Source: a virus. Taken from it: a DNA stretch of 31,643 nucleotides. The notes below the pieces were generated by a model. It saw only the letters and a list, made by a program, of their open reading frames with translations. It was not told where the DNA came from and ran no database searches. The position numbers and the translations under genes are program-made. Positions 17,601 to 23,946 of the stretch are shown in pieces; position 1 is the first letter of the stretch; the number at the start of each line of letters is the position of its first letter. The DNA lies in IMG/VR virus record IMGVR_UViG_3300024346_000314, positions 1 to 31,643 of that record; one strand, written 5' to 3'.

Positions 17601-18694
17601 CAAACACTCAAACACTAATTCAAGCGTTAACAGATACTTTTGTTACTATTGGTGGTGGTAAAAGCAAAACATCTAGTTGGTGGCAAGGTGATACAGAATT
17701 TGAAAAAGGAGTAGCAATTGTTGAAGCATTATCAGAACCATATAAAACTTTAACAGCAACTATAAAAGATGTATTAGGCTTCATAGATAAAAAAATAGAT
17801 GTTACAAAACTAGGAACAGTTGTACAAGGTTTATTTAGTGCTATTACAAATGTAGGTATGTTAGATAATACCCAATTCTGGTGGGGTACTGGCAGAATGA
17901 AAGCGGCTGGAGAGTCTTATGAAAGCTTTGCAGGAAATATTGACAATTCAGCAGACGAAATATTAGAAGTTGATGCAGTTAAATTTAAAGAAAATATATT
18001 ACAATTATTTTCAGCGTTTACAACAATAGGTGGATCAGCCGATCCAGCTCTTTTAAATGCGGGAAAACTTTTAGCATATGCTGTAGGAAATACCTTTGAA
18101 AAAATGGCTTCAAGTTTACCAGCAATTGTTGGAGCAGCCAGTAAATTTAATCCAACTACGGGTGGAATGGTTGCACAATTATTATTTGGTAAAGTAGATA
18201 CCGGTAACGCAATGAATGGTTACAATGCACAAACTAAAATGCAATTAGCATTAGCAACTACTTATGGTAAAGCAGGTGAAAACTTCCCTAAAATATCTAG
18301 TGCTATCAATGCACTAGACATTACTAAATTGACTGAAAGTAGAAAAATGTTCGAAGCGCTTGCAGTACTTTCTAAAGGAGGAGCTCCTGGAGATATATTA
18401 GCTGCAATGGGTAGTTCATTAGAAGATGCTTTAAAGAATCTTGCAGAAATGTTAGATAAATTCAAAGCAACAGTTAAAGAAGGTAATGACTCACAGGGTG
18501 GTATATTAAAAGAAGTTGGAAACGCAGTTACTGGAGTTAAAAATGCAATTACTGGCGGTGGCGGTGGCGGTACTAAACCAGTTGCTAAAGAAACTCCTGC
18601 TAAATTACCAACGAGAATGACAGTAGATATTTCTCCTGAATCTATATCTGCATTGAAGAAAGGTAGCGGTTTAGGTGGTGGTAACGGGTTTTAA
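14627..18694 (+). CDS. Tail tape measure protein
   Basis: At 1355 residues this is the largest gene. The proposed start is a TTG (MAQLIPPFLATAFERLG) after an A-rich leader (AAAAAAGACACAAGAAAA). The first in-frame ATG would lose about 45 residues of conserved-looking sequence. Residues about 90-640 are a long run of hydrophobic, Gly/Ala-rich helices that would score as many membrane segments. Residues about 740-1080 carry four divergent repeats with an MG..L..IA....MA.L.FP..YDK.GK core. The tail end is a coiled-coil followed by a Gly-rich linker. Length, hydrophobicity and its place after the tail chaperone fit a tape measure, which sets tail length and may enter the host membrane during DNA delivery. 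T4 gp29 is far shorter (590), implying a longer tail here. Confidence 0.85.
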   Translation: MAQLIPPFLATAFERLGSQSKALDQVAVNTKATAEAVSVGGDLYQKMDELVKALKSGGSGGGKVSIKEALVLRITAGALEPIGLGLGVIIDALERAPEGAELKLKMEALTNGLLALGDIGWSILKFAALMILALPLLIIAGVAMLLIVPLLKLMVDGLMWATSKLDEKGLERITALGDVGKALLWLSVSLVLMALLAPQILQGLLVAGVVLLGFGLIMMLLDKMKLDSKRIVLFGKAIQSLALGVLFLSVSLVLIGLLAEYVLKGLGVAALVILTIGGVFWLMDKMQVDKAMRKTGMALMFAAGAILSIAIALVLSHLILNSIGFEEVGKVMLIVGGVALVFGLIAKKVGDVRKGAMALILCAVAIVALSLAIWIMNMILGDMKTEDVIKTVKSLAIVAGVALVFALAGEADKQIKNGAQAMMWAAGSLIVLAIGIWAMKKALDGVSWETIAMMGAIIVGLGVAMGVAGLADKEIEKGSAAMIVAAIAMVTIAIGVFAMKKALDGVTWENLGMMGAVIVGLAVAMGVAGIGPIPVAIALGSAAMIVAGVALITLGLGTKMFMVALKDATWEKVGMMGAVIVGVGLAFAGAGFAAPFIVIGAAAMGIAGLALLPVALGVLALSKLPIAEMFASKGLFGDSGNVTKGFLGIGGGRAMTNMEVMFEAIANSFSLGPLQIAALYVTSPALIMAGIALITIAKGLQEFQKIAAETDLLLLGVNVTLITTILANAFGEIGKKFPGGAAGLFTSGSFVSQGITSVMGMGEALTNIAMGMQNMANLKFPVKYDKNGKPIAYESMDSDAPARVAANTMAIVYGLSTVFGEVGKEYGVKKSVADWLFGTSPKNPVEIGIQSVMGMGGALTGIAMGFQAMADLRFPIAWDKDGKPTAYAEGIDLEAAAIRVANNTRTIVTSLSGTFADIGAGQKSSWWGGDTDFQKGVDVVAGLGTPLKNLAESVIMMADMKFPTTYDKDGKATGWINLSAMTPEDIKAKIGTNTQTLIQALTDTFVTIGGGKSKTSSWWQGDTEFEKGVAIVEALSEPYKTLTATIKDVLGFIDKKIDVTKLGTVVQGLFSAITNVGMLDNTQFWWGTGRMKAAGESYESFAGNIDNSADEILEVDAVKFKENILQLFSAFTTIGGSADPALLNAGKLLAYAVGNTFEKMASSLPAIVGAASKFNPTTGGMVAQLLFGKVDTGNAMNGYNAQTKMQLALATTYGKAGENFPKISSAINALDITKLTESRKMFEALAVLSKGGAPGDILAAMGSSLEDALKNLAEMLDKFKATVKEGNDSQGGILKEVGNAVTGVKNAITGGGGGGTKPVAKETPAKLPTRMTVDISPESISALKKGSGLGGGNGF
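15941..16390 (+). repeat. Coding repeats of about 60 residues in the tape measure
   Basis: The module FAMKKALDGVSWE... MMGAIIVGLGVAMGVAG recurs with starts near 15941, 16121 (180 bp later) and, more diverged, 16310 (189 bp later). Each copy pairs an amphipathic segment ending in a Trp with a glycine-rich hydrophobic helix. Confidence 0.8.
16883..17860 (+). repeat. Four coding repeats of about 90 residues in the tape measure
   Basis: Units begin near 16883, 17168, 17429 and 17706. The first two share SVMGMG.ALT.IAMG, then MA.L.FP and a DK.GKP..Y loop, followed by an NT..IV..LS..F..IG helix. The third and fourth keep the Trp-Trp-Gly-Asp-Thr linker (SSWWGGDT, SSWWQGDT). Internal duplication is the likely origin. 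Confidence 0.75.
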
Positions 18695-18718
18695 AGTCAA
18701 TAACTTTGAAACAAAATA

Positions 18719-18762
18719 ATGTGATCGTGTATAACATCTAAATATAGATAACATGATCACAT
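18719..18762 (+). promoter_or_regulatory. Hairpin that buries the KTSC gene start codon
   Basis: ATGTGATCGTGT (18719-18730) pairs with ACATGATCACAT (18751-18762) over 12 bp with one G-U pair. The start ATG at 18753-18755 lies wholly inside the right arm. A smaller ATCTA/TAGAT hairpin sits in the loop. As RNA it would hide the start codon. Confidence 0.7.
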
Positions 18763-19007
18763 CAACAATTTCTAATTATGATAGCTCCACTTTAAAGTCA
18801 GCTGCATATAATTATCAACACAAAACATTAGTAGTTCACTTTAACCATGCATCTTATCTTTATAAAGATGTAAAGGCTTCTGATTTTGAAAACTTCAATA
18901 CAGCTGAATCCCAAGGAAAAGCACTCAATGAATTTATTAAGCCTATTTATGAATTTGAAAAGATTCATACAGACGATATTTCTTTAGCCGAGAATTCACA
19001 AAAATAA
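18753..19007 (+). CDS. KTSC-domain small protein
   Basis: The 84-residue product reads SSTLKSAAYNYQHKTLVVHF, then ASYLYKDVKASDFENF, AESQGKALNEFIKPIYEFEK. This fits the KTSC domain, named for a lysine-tRNA-synthetase-associated short domain found alone in many phages ('S..l....Yd...l.v.F..g..Y.Y.dV....f..f..a.S.G..ln..Ik'). Its biochemical role is not established. The start codon is enclosed in a 12-bp hairpin, suggesting controlled translation. It is followed after 11 bases by the membrane coiled-coil gene. Confidence 0.8.
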   Translation: MITSTISNYDSSTLKSAAYNYQHKTLVVHFNHASYLYKDVKASDFENFNTAESQGKALNEFIKPIYEFEKIHTDDISLAENSQK

Positions 19008-19018
19008 ATTAATAAATT

Positions 19019-19423
19019 ATGGAACAAACAATCGCGTTCGTTTTAGGTGTATTGTCGGTGCTAGCTTTAGTTGGCGTTTACAATATGTTTATGACTAGTA
19101 GAAAAGTAAGAGAACTTAATAGCGATATTGAATATCTTACAGAAACTATTGAAGACCTTGAAAGAAGTCTTGACAATAGAAATGAAATGACTGATCGTAG
19201 AATCGATCAAGAAATTGACAGGTTAAATACGGTATCCAAAGAAATCAATAAATATATAGATTCAAGGACAGACAAATTGGAATCAAGATTAGAAAATGAA
19301 ATTGCACGATTAGTTGCAGATTTACATTCTGATATGGATGCCAGATCTAATGAGAATACTGGATTTGTTGATAAAATATTTCATCAAATTGCAGATCTAA
19401 GTAAAAGCAAAAAGCAAAAATAA
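19019..19423 (+). CDS. N-terminally anchored coiled-coil membrane protein
   Basis: This 134-residue protein starts with a hydrophobic segment (TIAFVLGVLSVLALVGVYNM, residues 4-23) that should anchor it in the inner membrane with a short outside N-terminus or as a signal anchor. The remainder is an uninterrupted charged coiled coil (ELNSDIEYLTETIEDLERSL and onward) of about 90 residues, ending in a basic KKQK tail. The layout is like an inner-membrane spanin (Rz) but also like many unrelated membrane coiled-coil proteins, and no outer-membrane spanin partner overlaps it. The role is unknown. It lies upstream of the tRNA-Ser gene. Confidence 0.7.
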   Translation: MEQTIAFVLGVLSVLALVGVYNMFMTSRKVRELNSDIEYLTETIEDLERSLDNRNEMTDRRIDQEIDRLNTVSKEINKYIDSRTDKLESRLENEIARLVADLHSDMDARSNENTGFVDKIFHQIADLSKSKKQK

Positions 19424-19446
19424 ATAATATTCTTGGCTAAAGAATT

Positions 19447-19531
19447 GGAAGATTGGCAGAGTGGTCGATCGCGGCAGTCTTGAAAACTGTTGTACTGCAA
19501 GGTACCGTAGGTTCGAATCCTACATCTTCCG
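19447..19531 (+). tRNA. tRNA-Ser(UGA)
   Basis: Acceptor GGAAGAT/ATCTTCC with G73, anticodon loop CTTGAAA (anticodon TGA), long variable arm TACTGCAAGGTA, and T arm around GTTCGAATC. The 3' CCA is not encoded. It stands alone, about 7 kb before the main array, and is followed at once by a terminator. Confidence 0.95.
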
Positions 19532-19532
19532 C

Positions 19533-19564
19533 AAAATGCAATCAGAGATGATTGCATTTTTTTT
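19533..19564 (+). terminator. Terminator after tRNA-Ser
   Basis: AAAATGCAATCA (19533-19544) pairs with TGATTGCATTTT (19549-19560) around GAGA and runs into a T tract, a textbook intrinsic terminator. Confidence 0.92.
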
Positions 19565-19592
19565 GAAACAAACCCAGTGAACGTACATATAA
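19562..19592 (+). promoter_or_regulatory. Putative promoter for the 19611 gene
   Basis: TTTGAAACAAAC follows the terminator T run, as it also does at 26836. About 18 bases later comes ACGTACATATAA (19581-19592), a 12-base string found again at 23416 before another gene. Confidence 0.4.
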
Positions 19593-19610
19593 TTTATAAA
19601 TTAACAAAAC

Positions 19611-19931
19611 ATGAAACACATTATTATTGAAAGACTTTTAGATCAAGGTCATATTACGATTAAAATCGCAGACGTTATCATAAATAACAAAACTGGTAAA
19701 GCAGATCACATTTCTGATTTAAAAGGTGATAGTATTATTTCAACTAGTGAAGCTCTTATTTTACTAAGAGATAATGAAGCACCTTCATTTCCATTTGGCG
19801 TTCCTAATATTCCTAATCAACCAGTAATGCCACTAACATATCCATATAATCCGTTTAACACGCCAGGTACTGGACCTACTCCACCGTGGACAGTAACATG
19901 CACCTGCAATAATTCCTTTACTGACAAGTAA
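19611..19931 (+). CDS. Hypothetical protein with proline-rich C-terminus
   Basis: The 106-residue product has a basic hydrophobic N-terminal half (MKHIIIERLLDQGHITIKIA) with beta-strand character, a central acidic helix (STSEALILLRDNEAPSF), and a Pro/Asn-rich tail (PVMPLTYPYNPFNTPGTGP) ending with a Cys-x-Cys (CTCNNS). No family was recognised. The tail resembles flexible display or interaction regions. It has its own promoter-like leader after the tRNA-Ser terminator and begins a run of tiny, closely packed genes. Confidence 0.65.
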   Translation: MKHIIIERLLDQGHITIKIADVIINNKTGKADHISDLKGDSIISTSEALILLRDNEAPSFPFGVPNIPNQPVMPLTYPYNPFNTPGTGPTPPWTVTCTCNNSFTDK

Positions 19932-19939
19932 ACAACACA

Positions 19940-20107
19940 ATGAAAAAGAGTAAAGCGCCCCGTAAGGATGGTTTCAATCCTGAAGATCGTAAGCGTAAGA
20001 TTAATTTTAAACAAAAAAAACAACGCCAATACGATGCGTCGTTTAAACCTAATAGATTGGGTAAAATAGAAGACTTTGATAAATTCGAAGATGAAAATTA
20101 TGACTGA
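19940..20107 (+). CDS. Small highly basic protein
   Basis: It encodes 55 residues beginning MKKSKAPRKDGFNPEDRKRK, with about a third Lys/Arg in the first 40 residues and an acidic C-terminal end (EDFDKFEDENYD). The charge layout suits a nucleic-acid-binding or ribosome-associated peptide, but no family was recognised. It begins eight bases after the previous stop and overlaps the next gene, so the three are probably translated from one message. Confidence 0.65.
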   Translation: MKKSKAPRKDGFNPEDRKRKINFKQKKQRQYDASFKPNRLGKIEDFDKFEDENYD

Positions 20108-20312
20108 TAGTGAATTTATTCAAAAACACATCGAGAGCATATTAGATGTTCCTGGTGACATTACATCCGGTATCAATGGTTGTATACTCAAATCTGCATA
20201 CAAGAGAACCTGTAAGATACTAGAAGCTAACGGAGCACCAAAACCAACTATAGTACAGATCATTGAGGATCCTGAGGTGGAAACCACATACATTGTAGAA
20301 AATGGTTGTTAA
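20091..20312 (+). CDS. Small hypothetical protein
   Basis: The start is at 20091 (MKIMTDSEF) or at 20100 (MTDSEF), since either gives a good A-rich leader. The longer form has 73 residues. It contains ILDVPGDITSGINGCILKSA and KRTCKILEANGAPKPTIVQI, a helical pattern with two cysteines, then an acidic end. It overlaps the preceding gene by 17 bases in another frame. The function is unknown. Confidence 0.65.
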   Translation: MKIMTDSEFIQKHIESILDVPGDITSGINGCILKSAYKRTCKILEANGAPKPTIVQIIEDPEVETTYIVENGC

Positions 20313-20313
20313 A

Positions 20314-20478
20314 ATGGTATTCTGGGACGAGATGTGGAATTTGTCCACTGAAGAATTTGAAAATTTAGGAAAATCTAAATTAGAAGATATAGAACCCTCT
20401 AAATCATGTGGCGAATGGCACGAAGAAGGTAAATGCAATTGTAAAACAAAAAAAGATGAAAATAAAAACAAAGAATAG
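20314..20478 (+). CDS. Small protein with a Cys/His cluster
   Basis: It encodes 54 residues from the ATG at 20314 (an in-frame ATG at 20302 would add four and overlap the upstream stop). The end reads SCGEWHEEGKCNCKTKKDEN, so C, H, C and C lie within 12 residues and could hold a zinc ion. The remainder is acidic and Trp-rich (MVFWDEMWNLSTEEF). The gene is too small to place in a family. It starts two bases after the previous stop and overlaps the next gene. Confidence 0.6.
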   Translation: MVFWDEMWNLSTEEFENLGKSKLEDIEPSKSCGEWHEEGKCNCKTKKDENKNKE

Positions 20479-20677
20479 AGATTATAACTTTAACTTTTCT
20501 CTTCCAACTATTATATTTGCACTTCCAACTGCATTTATCGGACATCATATTCATGGTAGTCTTTTTTGGGCAATTATGGATTTAATATTCTGGCCATTCG
20601 CATGGATCAAATGGTTCATATATCATGAAGTAACTCTTACTATAATTAAAGAAACCTTTAGTTGGTTTTTTAAGTAA
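20456..20677 (+). CDS. Small two-helix membrane protein
   Basis: Starting at ATG 20456 it has 73 residues with a basic N-terminus (MKIKTKNRDYNF). It then carries hydrophobic stretches LPTIIFALPTAFIGHHI and LFWAIMDLIFWPFAWIKWFI, and a last amphipathic aromatic helix ETFSWFFK. Two short membrane segments with many Trp and Phe would suit a small inner-membrane protein such as a holin or host-takeover peptide, but there is no further evidence. An upstream ATG at 20408 is in frame but lies deep inside the neighbouring gene. Confidence 0.6.
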   Translation: MKIKTKNRDYNFNFSLPTIIFALPTAFIGHHIHGSLFWAIMDLIFWPFAWIKWFIYHEVTLTIIKETFSWFFK

Positions 20678-20678
20678 A

Positions 20679-20734
20679 TTGTTAATAACTTTTTGACTTA
20701 ATATTTTTTATGTCATTTATTTGTTGTATATTAG
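20679..20734 (+). promoter_or_regulatory. Promoter of the accessory operon
   Basis: TTGTTAATAACTTTTT (20679-20694) is a version of the TGTTCGTAACTTTT element seen at three other sites. A TTTTTTATGTCA block (-33 region) and TATATTAG (20727-20734, -7) follow. The first gene starts at 20753. Confidence 0.6.
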
Positions 20735-20752
20735 CTGTATAAAATTAAGAAC

Positions 20753-21166
20753 ATGAAAAAATTACTCTGGTTAGACGATATGAGAGACCCTCAAACTGGC
20801 ACTTGGTTAATGTCTTATGCACCTGATTTTGATGAAGATAGAGATAATGTTGTTTGGGTAAAAAACTACGAGGACTTTGTTGCTTGGATTACAGAAAATG
20901 GTTTGCCTTACAAAATTGCATTTGATCATGATTTAGGTCAAGACGAAGCTGATATGAAAGTTGCAAATGGTATGAGCAAAAAAAAGTCCAGAATGGAAAA
21001 GAAAGGTATTAAAGATGGTAAGGATGCTGCAAATTGGTTGGTAGATTACTGTTTAGATAATGGTTTAAATATTCCATTGTTTACAATTCAAAGCGCTAAT
21101 CCAACTGGTGCAGATAATATCAAGGGTTTATTACTTGGTGCAATTAAACATATTAATAAAAACTAG
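20753..21166 (+). CDS. cREC-type receiver-like protein (predicted cyclic-phosphate processing)
   Basis: The 137-residue protein begins MKKLLWLDDMRDP (acidic pair Asp8-Asp9), has IAFDHDLG at 55-62, and IQSANPTGADNI near the end, the three signatures of the cREC (cyclic-phosphate-processing receiver) family. That family keeps the receiver fold but replaces the phosphorylation site with a set predicted to act on cyclic phosphates, and it is associated with RNA-repair gene sets. An inserted charged segment (KKKSRMEKKGIKDGK) is present around residue 75. It is the first gene of the operon and is followed by a HAD protein of the RNA-repair class, which supports a joint role in healing RNA ends. The activity has not been shown and the family prediction is computational. 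Confidence 0.78.
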   Translation: MKKLLWLDDMRDPQTGTWLMSYAPDFDEDRDNVVWVKNYEDFVAWITENGLPYKIAFDHDLGQDEADMKVANGMSKKKSRMEKKGIKDGKDAANWLVDYCLDNGLNIPLFTIQSANPTGADNIKGLLLGAIKHINKN

Positions 21167-21176
21167 TATAACCTTT

Positions 21177-21752
21177 ATGAAAATAATATTCCTAGATAAT
21201 GATGGTGTAATTTGTCTTTCTAATAATTGGGGAGGCAGAAGCAAGAAATGGAAAGAGTATACAAAACTTAATCCAGGTCAGACTAGCCTTGCATTGGCAC
21301 CTGTTGAAATAAGATTCGATGATTTTGATAAAAAAGCAATTAAGATATTAAATGAAATAATCGAACAAACAGACGCTGAAATAGTAGTTTCATCAGACTG
21401 GAGATTACACGCAAATCTAGAAGAGATTGGAGAATATTATGAATCTAAAGGAATTATTAAAAAACCAATAGCATTCACTAAAAGATATATTGGTTGCGAT
21501 AGACCTGATGAATTCACATGGAACAGAGGTACAATGTATGAGCAACAAAGATGCATTGAAATCAAACAATATCTAACTGACCATCCTGAAATTACAAGTT
21601 GGGTTTGTATTGATGATTTAGAATTAGGTGAAATAGATTCATGGAAAACTTCTAGACCTTGGGGACTAAGTAATTTTGTTCGAACACCAAGAGAAAATGA
21701 AGGTATCAAACAATCTGGAATTAAAGAGAAAATATTAGAATTTTTAAAATAA
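21177..21752 (+). CDS. HAD phosphatase of the RNA-repair (Swiss Army Knife) type
   Basis: Starting at ATG 21177 the protein has 191 residues. The HAD motifs are present: IIFLDNDGVI (nucleophile Asp7, Asp9), IVVSSDWR (motif II, 69-76), a basic patch in motif III position, and WVCIDDLE (motif IV, Asp146-Asp147). The form of motif II (SSDWR) and the short cap match HAD domains found in Swiss-Army-Knife RNA-repair proteins. Such enzymes are predicted to remove phosphates from RNA termini. An upstream in-frame start at 21108 would overlap the cREC gene by 59 bases and is less likely. Together with the cREC gene it forms a likely two-gene RNA end-processing unit. Confidence 0.8.
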   Translation: MKIIFLDNDGVICLSNNWGGRSKKWKEYTKLNPGQTSLALAPVEIRFDDFDKKAIKILNEIIEQTDAEIVVSSDWRLHANLEEIGEYYESKGIIKKPIAFTKRYIGCDRPDEFTWNRGTMYEQQRCIEIKQYLTDHPEITSWVCIDDLELGEIDSWKTSRPWGLSNFVRTPRENEGIKQSGIKEKILEFLK

Positions 21753-21756
21753 AATT

Positions 21757-22113
21757 ATGGGAAATTTCATAGTACACAAAGACCTTAAAACTGTAGAAGT
21801 TTTAATGAGCTACCAAAGAATCGAAGATGGTAAAGAATTACCAAAAGTAGTTGCATTGGCATCATGTGCAATGCGTCCAGTTGTTTCAGAGAAATGGAGT
21901 AATTTAGGTGAAGTCACTTTTAAAAGAGCATATAATAAAGGAAATGTAGTTAAACATTATTATTTAGTATGGGGAACTGATGACAGATTTGAAGAGTCAG
22001 GATTTCAACACTTAACTACAAAAACTGGCAGAAAGGTAAGTTTCAAAAGTGCATTAAAAACATTTAACGAAGCCAGAAAAGCAACCGAATTTATAAACTT
22101 TTCAAAAATATAA
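21757..22113 (+). CDS. Hypothetical protein
   Basis: The 118-residue product is beta-rich and basic with Trp and Lys: MGNFIVHKDLKTVEVLMSYQ, then KVVALASCAMRPVVSEKWSN and HYYLVWGTDDRFEESGF. It has no signal, no membrane segment and no motif recognised. It starts four bases after the HAD gene and ends two before the exonuclease gene, so it belongs to the same operon. Confidence 0.65.
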   Translation: MGNFIVHKDLKTVEVLMSYQRIEDGKELPKVVALASCAMRPVVSEKWSNLGEVTFKRAYNKGNVVKHYYLVWGTDDRFEESGFQHLTTKTGRKVSFKSALKTFNEARKATEFINFSKI

Positions 22114-22115
22114 TT

Positions 22116-22793
22116 ATGAAATACGTTAGTATTGATATCGAGACTACTGGAATCGACAACGAAACAACACAGACATTGTCAATTGGCTTAGTAGTAGAAG
22201 ACACTGTAAATATTAAACCGTTACAGGAATTACCTCAGCTTGAAATTGCAATTGTTAGAGAGAGAATTGAAGGTGAAATCTTTGCCATTAACATGAATCG
22301 ACAATTAATTGCAGATATTTTAGAATATAAGATGGCTCGTACCGATGAGGAACGAAAAGAAATTGAGGTTAGAACTGGTCGAGAATATCTTCAAGAAGAG
22401 GATGCTGCTAAGAGAATCTTTCAATTCTTATGGGAAAATGGAGCATTAGATGGTAAGTTTGATCCAACTGGTATGATAGAAGTTGTAAATGGTAAAACAT
22501 ATCCAATGCTAACTTCAAAAATGAAACCATTTTATTTTAATGCTGCCGGTAAGAACTTTGCAAACTTTGATAATAAGTTCTTAGAACGTTTACCAAGATG
22601 GAAGCAATGTCTTAAAGCTCGTGGTAGAACATTAGATCCTTCAGTTTTGTTTATTGATTGGGCTAATGATGATGCTGCTCCAGGTTTAGGTCTTTGCAAA
22701 GAACGTGCAAGGATTGAAGGTATTGTTACTCACAATGCAATTGAAGATGCAATGGACATCGTACAGTTATTTAGAACACAATATACAAAATAA
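22116..22793 (+). CDS. DEDDh-family 3'-5' exonuclease
   Basis: The 225-residue protein has Exo I SIDIETTG (Asp7, Glu9), Exo II NFANFDNKFLE (Asp about 152) and Exo III HNAIEDAMDIVQLF (His about 210, Asp about 215), the DEDDh set of DnaQ-like and oligoribonuclease-type nucleases. An insert of about 60 helical residues between Exo I and II (EYKMARTDEERKEIEVRTGR) is unusual and could shape the substrate. The likely activity is removal of nucleotides from the 3' ends of DNA or RNA. Its position beside predicted RNA-repair genes leaves RNA trimming as one option, and DNA degradation or proofreading as another. Confidence 0.82.
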   Translation: MKYVSIDIETTGIDNETTQTLSIGLVVEDTVNIKPLQELPQLEIAIVRERIEGEIFAINMNRQLIADILEYKMARTDEERKEIEVRTGREYLQEEDAAKRIFQFLWENGALDGKFDPTGMIEVVNGKTYPMLTSKMKPFYFNAAGKNFANFDNKFLERLPRWKQCLKARGRTLDPSVLFIDWANDDAAPGLGLCKERARIEGIVTHNAIEDAMDIVQLFRTQYTK

Positions 22794-22795
22794 TT

Positions 22796-23131
22796 ATGGG
22801 ACTACTAGAAAAAATAAGTTGGCAAACTCGCAAATGGAATCTTAAATTCAATTTACTTGATGTTTATATTCACGACGGAGATCAATGTTGGGGCTTTTCA
22901 TTCTGTGAAGTAATTAAAGACTATGTGCCATATTCATTATTGGCAATTGAGTTTAGATTACCAAATGGAGCTGAAAGAGCCAGAGTACAATGGACTAATT
23001 GGGATATTTTATTTTTAAGTACGCCTCTCTATGATTGGATGAGCGATCTAGAAGAGTCTATGTTATGGGGATATAAACCAACAAGAACACAGAGAATATT
23101 ATTTAATTTAGCAAACAGATTATTTAAATAA
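22796..23131 (+). CDS. Hypothetical Trp-rich protein
   Basis: The product has 111 residues: MGLLEKISWQTRKWNLKFNL, then GDQCWGFSFCEVIKDYVPY and WTNWDILFLSTPLYDWMSD. It carries seven tryptophans and a basic C-terminal helix (RTQRILFNLANRLFK). It may be membrane-peripheral but has no clear membrane helix. It begins two bases after the exonuclease stop. The function is unknown. Confidence 0.6.
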   Translation: MGLLEKISWQTRKWNLKFNLLDVYIHDGDQCWGFSFCEVIKDYVPYSLLAIEFRLPNGAERARVQWTNWDILFLSTPLYDWMSDLEESMLWGYKPTRTQRILFNLANRLFK

Positions 23132-23136
23132 ACAAT

Positions 23137-23403
23137 ATGAAAAGGATTTTATTAATAGTACTAGTAGTTTCAATTTATTCATGTAAAGCACGTGATTATA
23201 AATATAAAATTACAGGTCAAGCTCCATTTTTAATAGAGCGTCAAATAGATTTAACAGAAGTTAATGTCACACAAGAATTAAGACCAGTTATCGCATATAC
23301 TGATACCATTTATGGTCGAAATCCAGACTCTGTGTGGTACTACAATAGTGATGGATCCAAAGTGACAGTTCATAAACCCTATACAATTTATAAGTTAAAA
23401 TAA
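23137..23403 (+). CDS. Small lipoprotein
   Basis: The 88-residue precursor has a basic start (MKR), a hydrophobic core ILLIVLVVSI and a lipobox ending in YSC (Cys16), followed by KARDYKYKITG. The mature chain is about 70 residues, beta-rich and aromatic. It should be lipid-anchored in the envelope. Phage lipoproteins sometimes block superinfection or form the outer spanin. Here there is no overlapping spanin pair, so neither role is supported beyond localisation. Confidence 0.75.
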   Translation: MKRILLIVLVVSIYSCKARDYKYKITGQAPFLIERQIDLTEVNVTQELRPVIAYTDTIYGRNPDSVWYYNSDGSKVTVHKPYTIYKLK

Positions 23404-23415
23404 ACAAAACAAATA

Positions 23416-23427
23416 ACGTACATATAA
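23416..23427 (+). promoter_or_regulatory. Repeated leader string ACGTACATATAA
   Basis: The same 12 bases occur at 19581-19592. Here it ends five bases before the ATG at 23433, so it may act as a promoter element or a translation leader. Confidence 0.3.
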
Positions 23428-23432
23428 AATAT

Positions 23433-23906
23433 ATGAAATTAATACTTGTAGGAAAGGCAGCTTCTGGTAAAGATCACTTAAAACAGAAGCTACAAAAGAA
23501 AGGATTTAAAATTGGTATAAGTCATACCACAAGATCTCCAAGAGTCAATGAACAAAATGGCGTAGATTATCATTTTGTAAGTGAATCTCAATTTTCAGAA
23601 ATGCTAGAGAATGGCGCATTCATCGAATACATGAAATTTAATGGTTGGTATTATGGCCAAACTGAAGAAGATTTTAATGGAGCCGATGTAATGATTATGA
23701 GCAAAGATGGTCTAGACATATTACCAGAACAGTACAGAAAACAGTGTGCAGTCATTTATTTAGACATCGATAGATTAACTAGGATCGAAAGACTTAATGA
23801 CAGAGATGACAAGAATGATTCTATTCAGAGACGAATGGACACTGATGATGAACAGTTCGAAAACTTTACAGATTTCGAGATTAGAATAAAAAACGCAGAT
23901 TTTTAA
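23433..23906 (+). CDS. Guanylate-kinase-like nucleotide kinase
   Basis: The 157-residue enzyme has a P-loop GKAASGKD (7-14), in which the usual final Ser/Thr is Asp, as in several phage nucleoside-monophosphate kinases. It then has SHTTRSPRVNEQNGVDYHFV, the GMP-binding segment of guanylate kinases, FIEYMKFNGWYYGQT, and a lid region with arginines (RIERLNDRDD). It ends at KNADF where guanylate kinases have their closing strand, so it is about 40 residues shorter than typical bacterial enzymes. It should phosphorylate (d)GMP or a modified nucleotide to supply DNA synthesis. Confidence 0.85.
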   Translation: MKLILVGKAASGKDHLKQKLQKKGFKIGISHTTRSPRVNEQNGVDYHFVSESQFSEMLENGAFIEYMKFNGWYYGQTEEDFNGADVMIMSKDGLDILPEQYRKQCAVIYLDIDRLTRIERLNDRDDKNDSIQRRMDTDDEQFENFTDFEIRIKNADF

Positions 23907-23910
23907 GCAA

Positions 23911-23919
23911 GATAAATAA
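23911..23919 (+). promoter_or_regulatory. Late-promoter-like motif GATAAATAA
   Basis: It sits in GCAAGATAAATA (23907-23918), identical to 13041-13052, and precedes the ATG at 23947 by 27 bases. Confidence 0.45.
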
Positions 23920-23946
23920 TAAAACAATTAATTTAAAACAACAAAT

